From the NCBI GenBank assembly GCA_905250025.1, contig CAJNOJ010000061.1:124001-188000 (forward strand): DNA of 64,000 bases, read 5' to 3'. The position numbers and the translations under genes are program-made. Each line of letters starts with the position of its first letter. Position 1 is the first letter of the stretch. The notes under the pieces were generated by a model. The model was not told where the DNA came from. It saw only the letters and a list, made by a program, of their open reading frames with translations, and searched no databases. Shown here in pieces: positions 39,984 through 50,096 of this stretch. Source of the stretch: Adineta ricciae. Its lineage: Eukaryota > Rotifera > Eurotatoria > Adinetida > Adinetidae.

Positions 39984-40379
39984 ATGCTTGCAATGAGCAT
40001 CGCGATTGTTTCAGCGATGATTTTCACAGAGAATACTCATCTCAACTACAAACTAACGATGAGTATTTTTCCAGACGCTCATAACCCATCAACTTCCAAA
40101 TATTATCATTTCATACGTGAAGTTATACTCACTGGTGACCATGATAAGTTTCAACATATATCCATGTCTGGTGAATGTTTCCGTGCAATGGATTTACATT
40201 CTGACTCTGTTGAAATTCATACCCACCTGTTTCCTTTTTCAGCTTTTCCAATCGTATCTGATGATGCTTATTTTGTCTTTCGAGCATATCATTGTGGCCT
40301 GGTTGAGTATGAACAATTTCAACGTCGCATGTCCGTAGAGAATAGTTATCGATGCATCGGCGACTATTACAATTGCTGA
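39984..40379 (+). CDS. Small putative secreted protein, left copy
   Basis: A 131-residue open frame starting MLAMSIAIVSAMIF, which reads as a signal peptide, and ending RCIGDYYNC. The mature part has three or four cysteines and many aromatic and acidic residues. It is unrecognised. It is almost base-for-base the same as the frame at 44930, with one amino-acid change (RAYH/RTYH). The opposite strand also has a long open frame here, so coding status is not certain; composition and the signal peptide favour this strand. Confidence 0.4.
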   Translation: MLAMSIAIVSAMIFTENTHLNYKLTMSIFPDAHNPSTSKYYHFIREVILTGDHDKFQHISMSGECFRAMDLHSDSVEIHTHLFPFSAFPIVSDDAYFVFRAYHCGLVEYEQFQRRMSVENSYRCIGDYYNC

Positions 40380-40394
40380 TTCTTGGTTGTACGG

Positions 40395-41004
40395 TTATAG
40401 AATGCAGTCTTGTAGAATATACACACTCTGAGATTTCCTTCCGAAAACAACAAATCGAACCAAAGTACAACGAGTCTTTGGACGTGTTCTTGTCCCACAT
40501 CTTCGTCTCACTCTAGTTCTTTGTGACGATAGATTCGAGAGTGGTGGTTCATCGATTAAGACGTAAGGTGCTGGATCACAAAATTGAACTGGATGAGTGA
40601 GAGAATACCTTAAGGCAATGACACTGATGAGGCTGCATAAAACCAGCAGTCCATCACACAGCACCACTCAAGAATATGACGGTAACCAACAATCGGAATC
40701 AATACAGTTAGCCCATAAACCATCTAGAGCTTTACACATCTCATCAGGTGGAAACGATATAACTGTATGTAGCACCACTGCTCCTAGAACCAAACCATAA
40801 AGCGTAGGATGGATCCTATTCCATCCAAAGTGACAGAATATGGCAAAGTAAACAAAGACCACGATCGTTGCGGCTACTTAATTCGACCACCGTGACAATC
40901 TGAAAAAAAGCTTTCATTTCATCAAAACTTTCTTTAGATGTGCAACATGTATTCGCAAAGAATCCACTCAGTTTCCAGTCTGAATTGGGTAGTATGAATG
41001 ACAT
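40395..41004 (-). pseudogene. Broken copy of the multi-TM gene at 45492-46112
   Basis: Homologous to the open minus-strand frame in the right copy, but disrupted. One extra A in the run near 40903-40909 shifts the frame. The CAA of the right copy's NQVAA is a TAA here (near 40878), and a TGG in PSYSWVV is TGA here (near 40668). The 3' end is also different because of a deletion. A host-type membrane protein gene in decay after duplication is the simplest reading. Confidence 0.65.
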
Positions 41005-41377
41005 CTAACGGTACCTACTCGTCTGATTAGATCAATGATATTAAGCCTACTCTGATAGATTATGTCTCCAAGTCCATGTGACGATAACTAAAGCATTTGG
41101 TATCAAGATAAGGAAGTAAAGATATCGATAGTTGACTGTTGTGCATCGAAAGATGAAAGAGACGACGGATGGGACTGATAATGACATAATGATTGGTCAA
41201 CAATATTCTGCACAGACACACGCACACCTATATACATTCGATGAACAATGAGACGTTTGAACGTCTATTTGTATAGTCGTTTATGTTCGTCCGAAAAGAA
41301 TAGCCAATGGAAGGTTTTATTCCGTCTGAACAGAGTGCAACAACATATGCGAGGAAAGTTTCCAGTGAACCTGTTGA

Positions 41378-43401
41378 AAGTATTTCGTAGAAGATGAATT
41401 ACCATAACAAGAAGCGCACTTCCACTGTTGCAATGTTGTCGCAGATTATGAGATTATGTCAAATCCGTGACATTGAATAGATTGCCACAATAATGATGAT
41501 CCAAAGAAGAATGCAGTTTTTTCTCTACAGAATTAACCTGCGACTACGTTATAATTATTCGAAAGAGAGTCGTGCGCCAATCAGTAGATAAACTGTATTG
41601 CGAATCACCAATACATCGTTTACACTTTCATACTGCCCAGTGCTTGCATAGATCTGTTCGAAGAATAGAGAACACTCAATTGCATGTTGATTTGTATCAA
41701 ATAACAGTTTCTTCTCTTTCAAATAAACAGGTTTCTATTTTCCGATACGGAAGATATCAACAGAAAAAACGAACACCGACGTTTTCGTGTATTCTAGTTT
41801 TTTGAAACGAAAAGTAGTCTCTATATGGTCAGTATGCACGAAATGAACTTGATCAAACGGAATCACTTTTGGATATAAGTAATGACAGCGTTTCAGGACA
41901 ACCTTAGTCATTGTAAAGTTTTGCTCGACGTTTCAAATACAATCAATCGAGTGTACGAGGAGAACAGAAAATGTTCGAAGCAAAATGATGAATGAGCAAT
42001 GCACGTTGTTGAAGCCAACGCTTTTACGTGCCGCCTACCTTCCTCCACAATCTAAACGTACGAGAGTATATGTCAATCATGTTTAGTTTCATGTGAGTTC
42101 GACTGTTGTCGAGAACAGTGACATATGTAGTTTGATTTCCGATCACGTTTCGTTTGCTTGGAAATCTGGCCAAAAGATTTTCGCTTCTTTCAGCAACAAC
42201 GGAACCTTTTGGATTGCATTTTACAGTTATTATCCTATCTTTAATATTCGATTTGATAATATTTCAATCTTTTCCTGAACATAAAACGAGAAAATCGTTT
42301 CTATTCGTGTAATTGAGATAGTTTAACTTAACTTTTTGAAGTAGCTCATAAAAAATAATGTCCTTAATATGAATTCATTCATTCGTGTCAATTGGGTACT
42401 CCGACACCCTCGAGAGAAATTTGCTTATATCAGCTTTAATCCAACCACGTCGAATCGAAGTTAAGGAAAGCGAAAAATCATTAAAGTCAAAGGAATGAAG
42501 AAAGGAAAACTTTTCAAGTGAATAATGAAAATATTTAAACAAAGGAATACGAAAGGGGTGATTCGTTTTCTCCCTAATAGTTTTCGTTGATCGTAGATAA
42601 AACCGTCATAATATGATTCGGTTCGATATTAACACGCAAAATTTTTGAATTTATGCGATAGTCATTGGAAAAGATCAAGTAGTTCGCTTTTCATTCCAGT
42701 TGAAGTTAAGATATCAAATCATTCTCCAGTCAATCTGAACGAAACAGATGACTAAAGAACTTCTACTTCATAGCTTCGTATATCGCTTCTTAATAACTAA
42801 ATAAATGATAGATAAATATGTTTTCTGTACAGATTTTATCGTTATACATCTCTGTACAGAACCACGTGAAATTTTCTTCTCTTTGTTTTTGTATTTCGTG
42901 TCGTATCTCCTTCACAATAAAATAGAATAAAGTCATTTTTAGAAATAAATTGGTCGTATCGAACGTTCAAACAACCAGAAAAGGTAAGAACATCGTATAA
43001 GTCCTTTGCGTCTAGTTGACTACTCCCTTCGCGTTTCTATAATGAAAATGATTTAGTTTTGTGAATAAACTCGAGAAAAAGTCCATGCATTGCTGATTGG
43101 AGAAAGAATAGATTATCATATATCTGCTGGTATGTCTCTTGTCTAGGCGCATATTTCTTTGGAATACGTTTTGTACCACGTTCTATGAAAAGAGCTTTTC
43201 ATTTACGTTCATTGTGGTCGTTGATCGAATTGAAATTGAGATCTGACTGAAACGATCAATCTTCTGTACCACGATCGAAAGACAGGATATCATAACAAGA
43301 CATATTTCATCTGTTTGCAGTTGAGGTTTTCGTTGAAACCCGAAAAATCAAGAATTTTGTGTTGACTAATGAGCTTGCCAAATTTTCGTATTTAGTGATT
43401 C
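41378..43401. other. Gap between duplicated block and TM gene
   Basis: About 2 kb. Read on the minus strand, around 41440-41530, there is a hydrophobic stretch (CILLWIIIIVAIYS) that might be a further, decayed exon of the neighbouring multi-TM gene. Otherwise I see nothing codable. Confidence 0.4.
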
Positions 43402-44558
43402 ATGTCGGTCGATGCTTCAGGAACAAAATTGACTCAATTGACAAAATATGCGTTGATTCAAGAAGTAAAACGTCTTCAAACAGAAAATACTGAATTGAGA
43501 CAGAAAATTCAGCAAACTGAAAGTGTTGCTGCTAGCAGACATGCGTTGTTTGAAGCAGCTAAACTACGGTCTGCAAAACATCGTAACGAAAAAGAAAGAC
43601 TACAACGGTTGGATCGTTTGTTGCAAATGGCATATATTATGGTTACATTTGGCAGTCTGTTGCTGACTATTTATGCTGTTGCTCTGGCCGTTGATGAACA
43701 TGGAGTGTCCGGATTCAAGTTACCATCGAAGCTAATTTCAACCAACTACAAATGGGCAGTTGATGATCGAATTGGAAGTTTTCTTGTTGGATGTTTAGGT
43801 TTCAGCATTTCTATTCCATCGCAATTAACGTTTCCAGCACCATATCTCTCGTTCGCTGGCGTTTCTCTTTTTGCTGCGAAGCAAATGATAGTCCTGTTTT
43901 TACCCAAATGGTATATTGGTTGCTTAACATTATTTGCGATGGCAGCAATGTTCGCCCTTAATTCTGATCGAAAAAAACAGGTTAGTCTTTCAAACTTGAT
44001 CTCAAGTAATCGAAATCATTATTTGATTCCACATGCCAAAATTCTTTGAGCATTTAGTTTGAGGTCGTACTGAATACTAATTGATCACGCTGTCTTTCAA
44101 CAGAGAGATTCAAGTTCGATCCCTTGACATAAGATATCTTAGCGTCCGATTCGAGTTTTTTCAGAATTTACTCGTTCGGATATGCGTTCCAACTCTGATC
44201 TCACTGGTTCCAATGATAACATATGCAGAGCTTGTCTTCCTTTCCGTTTGAAAACATTTTTAAAAAAACAGTAGAAAAATTCGAAAAGCCTTAAAGCGAT
44301 TCGCTTTTGCACTGTTCAGCGCAGTTCCAACATTAATCCAGAAAGAGTTCGACAATCTCTACCGATTCCAATCAAAAACTTTTTCACCTACGCGCATACC
44401 ACTAATTCGAAGCATCATCATTTGTTCTATTTCACACTGATACTCAGATCCCCACCGTATTCTTAGCTCTTTTCAATCTTATACAAAGCATTAAATCCTT
44501 TTTTTCTCTATTCTAGATTAAAATCGAAGACGACGCTGATGTCATGCCGCCAAACTGA
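43402..44558 (+). CDS. Coiled-coil plus multi-TM protein of unknown family
   Basis: Two exons: 43402-43980 and 44517-44558, joined as RKKQ|IKIEDDADVMPPN, giving about 206 residues. The N-terminus is a short coiled coil (LIQEVKRLQTENTELRQKIQQ) followed by a basic helix. A TM helix comes next (MAYIMVTFGSLLLTIYAVAL), then three more hydrophobic segments from about residue 125 to 190 (IGSFLVGCLGFSISI, LSFAGVSLFAAKQMIVLFL, WYIGCLTLFAMAAMFAL). The last exon adds an acidic cytosolic tail. There is no signal peptide. I do not recognise the family. The 536-nt intron is long for this window. It lies between the two copies of the duplicated segment but is itself single-copy here. Confidence 0.7.
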
Positions 44559-44929
44559 TAAACAAAACAAACTTTCCGATCATTTTTTTTATTGTTATTT
44601 TTATTCTTGGTTTTGTTCTGTGTTTCAATACAAACGTTCCACAGATAAACAGAAATTCAGTTTGTTCGGAGTTTTAGTTCCTTGCATCTACAGTTTTCTT
44701 GCCAGCCATTCGTAACAGAAAACTTCTCCACAATGGAAAATCTACTACTAAATAGAAAGCGTAATGGAGCTATTTTCCTGAATGGAATATTCAATTTAAT
44801 TACATAAACTCTAGTATAATCGTTCCTGAACTAAAAATAATCTCTATCACAAAATGAAAACTAACCTAAAGTGCCATTTTCATACGCACGGTAATCGCCA
44901 TCAATATACATCATATTTACATTAGACAT

Positions 44930-45325
44930 ATGCTTGCAATGAGCATCGCGATTGTTTCAGCGATGATTTTCACAGAGAATACTCATCTCAACTACAAACT
45001 AACGATGAGTATTTTTCCAGACGCTCATAACCCATCAACTTCCAAATATTATCATTTCATACGTGAAGTTATACTCACTGGTGACCATGATAAGTTTCAA
45101 CATATATCCATGTCTGGTGAATGTTTCCGTGCAATGGATTTACATTCTGACTCTGTTGAAATTCATACCCACCTGTTTCCTTTTTCAGCTTTTCCAATCG
45201 TATCTGATGATGCTTATTTTGTCTTTCGAACATATCATTGTGGCCTGGTTGAGTATGAACAATTTCAACGTCGCATGTCCGTAGAGAATAGTTATCGATG
45301 CATCGGCGACTATTACAATTGCTGA
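44930..45325 (+). CDS. Small putative secreted protein, right copy
   Basis: 131 residues, identical to the left copy apart from Thr for Ala in RTYHCGLVEYEQF. It has the same signal-peptide-like start and ends in DYYNC. The near-identity of the two copies means recent duplication or gene conversion, so sequence constraint cannot be judged from the pair. Confidence 0.4.
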   Translation: MLAMSIAIVSAMIFTENTHLNYKLTMSIFPDAHNPSTSKYYHFIREVILTGDHDKFQHISMSGECFRAMDLHSDSVEIHTHLFPFSAFPIVSDDAYFVFRTYHCGLVEYEQFQRRMSVENSYRCIGDYYNC

Positions 45326-45491
45326 TTCTTGGTTGTACGGTTATACAAAAACTCATCTGCTACTGACTGGTCATCGAAGTAAACACTGCAGTCTTGTAGA
45401 ATATACACACTCTGAGATTATTATTTATTCGATCAAAAAATTGTTTTGTTCAATAACAAATACAGTAGAATAACGATAGTTCACATTTTAG

Positions 45492-46112
45492 TTAATAACC
45501 CCATGTAAAGTGAGGAGAATCATATCGCCGACGACGATTGTGAATTCTTCCGAAAACAACGAATCGAACCAACGTACAACGAATCTTTGGACGTGTTCTT
45601 GTCCCACATCTTCGTCTCACTCTAGTTCTTTGTGACGATAGATTTGAGAGTGGTGGTTCATCGATTAAGACGTAAGGTGCTCGATCACAAAATTGAACTG
45701 GATGAGTGAGAGAATACCTTAAGGCAATGACACCGATGAGGCTGCATAAAACCAGTAGTCCATCACGCAGCACCACCCAAGAATATGACGGTAACCAACA
45801 ATCGGAATCAATACAGTCAGCCCATAAACCATCTAGCGCTTTACACATCTCATCGGGTGGAAACGATATAACTGTATGTAGCACCACTGCTCCTAGAACC
45901 AAACCATAAAGCGTAGGATGGATCCTATTCCATCCAAAGTGACAGAATATGGCAAAGTAAACAAAGACCACGATCGTTGCGGCTACTTGATTCGACCACC
46001 ATGACAATCTGAAAAAAGCTTTCATTTCATCAAAACTTTCTTTAGAAGTGCAGCATGTATTCGCAAGGAATCCACTCAGTTTCGCGTCTGAATCGGGTAG
46101 TATGAAGGACAT
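45492..46112 (-). CDS. Multi-TM membrane protein of unknown family (intact copy, possibly partial)
   Basis: Open frame of 206 residues from the ATG at 46112 (MSFILPDSDAKL). There is a Cys-containing loop (NTCCTSKESFDEMKAFFRL), three TM helices (VAATIVVFVYFAIFCHF, LYGLVLGAVVLHTVISF, LRDGLLVLCSLIGVIALRY), an extracellular-type loop with cysteines between the second and third, and a basic Arg-rich tail (RTRVRRRCGTRTRPK). Just upstream on the same strand (about 46155-46290) lies another hydrophobic open stretch, NYRYLYFLILIPNALVIVTW, which may be an earlier exon, so the real protein could have more helices. The copy at 40395-41004 is broken. Function unknown. Confidence 0.55.
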   Translation of the reverse strand: MSFILPDSDAKLSGFLANTCCTSKESFDEMKAFFRLSWWSNQVAATIVVFVYFAIFCHFGWNRIHPTLYGLVLGAVVLHTVISFPPDEMCKALDGLWADCIDSDCWLPSYSWVVLRDGLLVLCSLIGVIALRYSLTHPVQFCDRAPYVLIDEPPLSNLSSQRTRVRRRCGTRTRPKIRCTLVRFVVFGRIHNRRRRYDSPHFTWGY

Positions 46113-46485
46113 CTAACAGCACCTACTCGTCTGATTAGATCAATGATATTAAGCCTACCCTGATAGATTATGTCTCCAAGTCCATGTGACGATAACTAAA
46201 GCATTTGGTATCAAGATAAGGAAGTAAAGATATCGATAGTTGACTGTTGTGCATCGAAAGATGAAAGAGACGACGGATAGGACTGATAATGACATAACGA
46301 TTGGTCAACAATATTCTGCACAGACACACGCACACCTATATACATTCGATGAACAATGAGACGTTTGAACGTCTATTTGTATAGTCGTTTATGTTCGTCC
46401 GAAAAGAATAGCCAATGGAAGGTTTTATTCCGTCTGAACAGAGTGCAACAACATATGCGAGGAAAGTATACAGTGAACCTGTTGA

Positions 46486-47571
46486 TTGTAAATATTGAGA
46501 GATGTTGCTAAAAGTATATCTGGCTGGAAGGAATTATAACAATTGAACGCGTGAAGGAGTAAAAGACGGAGGAGAATACATATTCATCATTGGAAGTTTG
46601 TTGCAGACTAGAGGAATATGGCATGTCCGCGACGAAAAGTGCATGGAGAAGATTCTATCATCAATTTATGTCATTTATAGATCTATCTCGCAGTAGGAAT
46701 TGTTTTAAATTTCGAAATGATTGGTGGCACTGGATGACATCTGTTGAAGTTCTAAACAAATACGAAGATTGCAAGAATCCGATTGGTATTGATTCTACAA
46801 CACTTTGACAACAATAGCATAGAACAGAAATGACAGGAGTGTCTGCAAAACTCTAAGTATGAATACCATTATCATTTATCTTCAATGAAACACGAACAAA
46901 GTAGGCAATGTTAAGCATGTGTTTATTGTTGTCTACATACAATTACAACATAATTTGCATAGCCGACGTTGATACACGTAAATGATTATTTGTTTTCTTA
47001 TTTTTGTGAAATATTTTTTACGAACAGGAGCATTTTGTATCTTTTGGATATTTTTACTGAGGAGTAAAATCTAACAATTGTCTTCTTTATATAAATCATT
47101 GACATTGAAAACGTGCCTCATTTCTATTGTACGCAAACTAATCTGATTTTCATCTCTGAAGAATGTCCAATCAATGTCACATCTGAACAAAAGGCAACGC
47201 TGACGTAAATTTCTGTTTTACTCTTATTCTACCAATCAAGGCGAAGAAAGACAAACATGCCATGCATTTGTTCCTTTTTCTATTTTTTCTTGAGACTGCC
47301 ACGTCCTTACATTCTACCTGCCTAACAAAGTAAAAAAAGAACGACGAGAAATAGAAAGAAAAAAAATGAGACCGAATGTGTATGGTACATACAATATGAT
47401 TAGCATTCATCGTATACATATATTGTATTACATTGAAAACATATGCGTAACATTCGAACGATTATAGACACTCGGAAGTTTTTTTTCATTAACTCAGTAT
47501 ATGAAAAAGGAAGAGGTATCATGTACCTGTGTCTTTTTGTTGTATTTCAGATTTGATAAGGTGGATTGTAA
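46486..47571. other. Gap upstream of PDXDC1
   Basis: No supported gene. A 72-codon plus-strand frame at 46590-46808 (Trp- and Arg-rich) has no upstream promoter-like signal or domain. A weak resemblance to 41440-41470 suggests older homology beyond the clear duplication. Confidence 0.4.
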
Positions 47572-50096
47572 ATGGAGCAAAGATTGAACGGAATGGGCGA
47601 TTCACATATTCGAACAAAAACTTTCGACAATAATCATCAAACTGATGTTAATGACGACGATGATGAAGAAGAAGACGAAATTGACGATCATTCAGCTCAT
47701 TTAGTTGAATTGAATAATCGAATAAAGAATGATTTCATGTCTTATTGTTTATCATTTTTACAAGACGATGAAGACGCTCGAGAATGTGTACATGGTGTTT
47801 GGAATAAATATTTACAATGCGTTGGTGATGTGTCAATGGTAAACTTCAATCAATTTTCTTTTCATAGCCTATTTGGTTCTTTCTTTTTAGATTTCTGCAT
47901 TTTTCGATACGCTTTCGTACAGTGTCAAATCATCTGTATTTCCAAAATACCAAGATGAAATACTCGCATGGTGTCAAGATGTACTGCATATTCAATGCCA
48001 TGCAATAATTTATTCGACATTCTGTTCTGAGACATTCTCGCGCATTATTCGCTATGTGTTAAAACAATCAAATTTCGATTTGGAGACATCTGAACGAAAA
48101 GCAGTTATCTACGTGTCGGCTGATTTTGATCGTGATTTGAAACATGATTTATTAACGTCAATAGCAAGTATTCAGTTCGAGCACGTTCGAAAGGATGTTT
48201 TCTTCGAAGATATGATTGATGTCGACCAACTTCAGGAATTAGTTGAGCGAGATTCTAATAATTCGCATTTATATCCACTGATGATCATTGCAAATGCAGG
48301 TGCGATAATAAAGCAAACCGAGGAGAAATTTATTCAAATTTTTGTCATGATTTAGGCACGAATGTCTTAGGTCGATGTGATGAATTGACAAAATTAAAAC
48401 AATTTTCACGTCAACATAATCTTTGGCTTCACGTAACTGGAGATTTGCTGGGCTCATTAGCGCTACTGTCAACTGTGAAAGAAAATGTAAATATCAGTTG
48501 TGATAGTTTGAGTATAGATACGATAAAGTTACTTGGCATTAAAAATTTGCCATATTTAACTTTTTTTCTCCGGCCAATGGTGTCAATGACGAATGGAAAA
48601 CAAACCGAATCAAATTTTCGACAGGATGAACAAATTAATACCAATGATTCTTCAACACTCTCGACAACGAGTACGAATCGAACATCGTCGTCATCGTCAT
48701 CTAATTCATCTTCTACTACGACAAATGACAATAATTCGTCAGCATCTTCTCCATTTTATGATGCCATTCTACACAATCCATCCATTAGTTTCCTAAGTAT
48801 TTGGTCAATTAGTCAACGATGCTCGAAAGCGAATGTGCTCTATCACATGAAACATTCGTTTCAACTAGTAAATGTGCTATCAAAACATTTGAAACAAATG
48901 AAAACGATCAGAATATTAAATAATGATGATTATGTCCAAGGAGTCTTAACCTATCAGCGTATTTGTGAAGGTGATACACTCAACGATCCATTACCGAAGA
49001 CTATTGTTATTTTTCGTTTTGAAACAACTGATATACCAGATGTAAGTATAGAAATAATGAATGATATCGGTATAACTTTTCTATTCTACAATAATTCAGA
49101 TTGAACACTTGGATGATCTTCATGGTTATGTTGACCTGTTGAATCTTTGGCTATTTGATAAGCTATCTCAACAATATCCAAAAATGAATTTAGAACTCTT
49201 AAAGTGTATTCATTTCCAAATGCTTAATAATCCCAATGACAATTCGTCCACTCGAACAGCTGCACATGCGATTCGCTTTGCTCCATTAGAACATTTACTT
49301 GATACGATCGAAGAACAAAACATGCAAGCATTTGTCGATGATGTGCAACGTTATATAGATATTCTTGTGGCAACAATGACTGCCCGTGCGCGTCTGAAAA
49401 CAGTTGTAACAAAATATGAAAATCTTGTTTCGATTTCCATGCCACATTGGGCGGGTATCGGAGCAGTTCGTTACATTCCCAGTTATGAAAAAACCGACGT
49501 TTGTTCGTACGATACGAACACAATTCAAGCTGAGTTAGCTCGAAAACTTCAAACAAATGATTCGGCATTTTCTTTAGGCGGCGAACCAAACAATGAGCAA
49601 GAATCGATGTTCTATCTGCGACTAGGAATGATACGGAAACAGGATGATCTCGATATTTTGTTGCAGAAAATAGCTGTTAGCGGTAAAGAAACTGAAGTAG
49701 CATTGAAATATGTCGAAGATATGGCACAAAAAATCAAACAAGGAATTGAAAAAGTCCAAAAAGACCTACAGGACGAAAATCAACAGATGCTTGCACAAGA
49801 AGGTCTTCTCAGACAATTGCCTGTGATTTCAAGTATGATTTCTGACTATCTTCGAACTGAATACAATCGACACTCTTTCGCTTTCTTTAGATATCATGTC
49901 GTGGTGGAGCCCATCGCCAACTGCGTCGCCTTTGGCAACAAAAGGTCGATCATTTGATCTAAACTCTGGCCGTATTGAATCGACAGAAAATACTTACGCT
50001 TATCGGATGCAGATTAACAAGCAATCTCCACACGCTCCAATGCATAACGATGATCAAACTCCTGCATTATCACCGTCGCCATCCAATTCAGATTAA
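47572..50096 (+). CDS. PDXDC1: PDXDC1, PLP-dependent decarboxylase-like protein
   Basis: Group II decarboxylase-fold family of uncertain substrate. Start ATG 47572. An acidic N-terminal region leads to the fold (KAVIYVSADFDRDLK, LMIIANAGTNVLGRCDEL, NLWLHVTGDLLGSLALL), closely matching human PDXDC1 (LLVANAGTAAVGHTDKI, IWLHVEGVNLATLAL). A Ser/Asn-rich insert (about 48600-48745) interrupts the fold. The C-terminal half (ARARLKTVV, HWAGIGAVRY, LLRQLPVIS) and, after the last intron, SWWSPSPTASPLATKGRSFDLNSGRIEST also align with human. Lys at 48526-48528 (SIDTIKLLG) sits where PLP enzymes of this fold have their Schiff-base lysine (NPHKMMG), whereas human PDXDC1 has TPGPWLG. The tail is shorter than human's. 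Introns at 47838-47890, 48293-48355, 49044-49100 and about 49834-49891. Confidence 0.92.

Larger units (their letters stand above)
39945..41377. repeat. Segmental duplication, left copy (about 1.4 kb)
   Basis: Direct copy of 44891-46485. Homology begins at GTAATCGCCATCAA and ends at GTGAACCTGTTGA in both. By eye the copies differ by only a few percent, and over the small plus-strand frame by a single base. Relative to the right copy this one lacks two blocks (about 40 nt near 40400 and about 115 nt near 40430). No terminal repeats, target-site duplication or transposase were seen. Confidence 0.9.
44891..46485. repeat. Segmental duplication, right copy (about 1.6 kb)
   Basis: Direct copy of 39945-41377, about 5 kb away in the same orientation. 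It carries two blocks missing from the left copy (near 45345-45385 and 45420-45550) and intact frames on both strands. Confidence 0.9.

Noticed and set aside
44100-44130. GTTCGATCC resembling a tRNA T-arm
   Set aside because: No matching D-arm, anticodon stem or acceptor stem could be built around it.
45075-45356. Minus-strand frame opposite the small secreted-type ORF
   Set aside because: No leader, no domain and a less protein-like composition. It could still be 3' UTR of the multi-TM gene.
39945-46485. Treating the duplicated segment as a mobile element
   Set aside because: No terminal inverted or long terminal repeats, target-site duplication, transposase or reverse transcriptase were seen at either copy.
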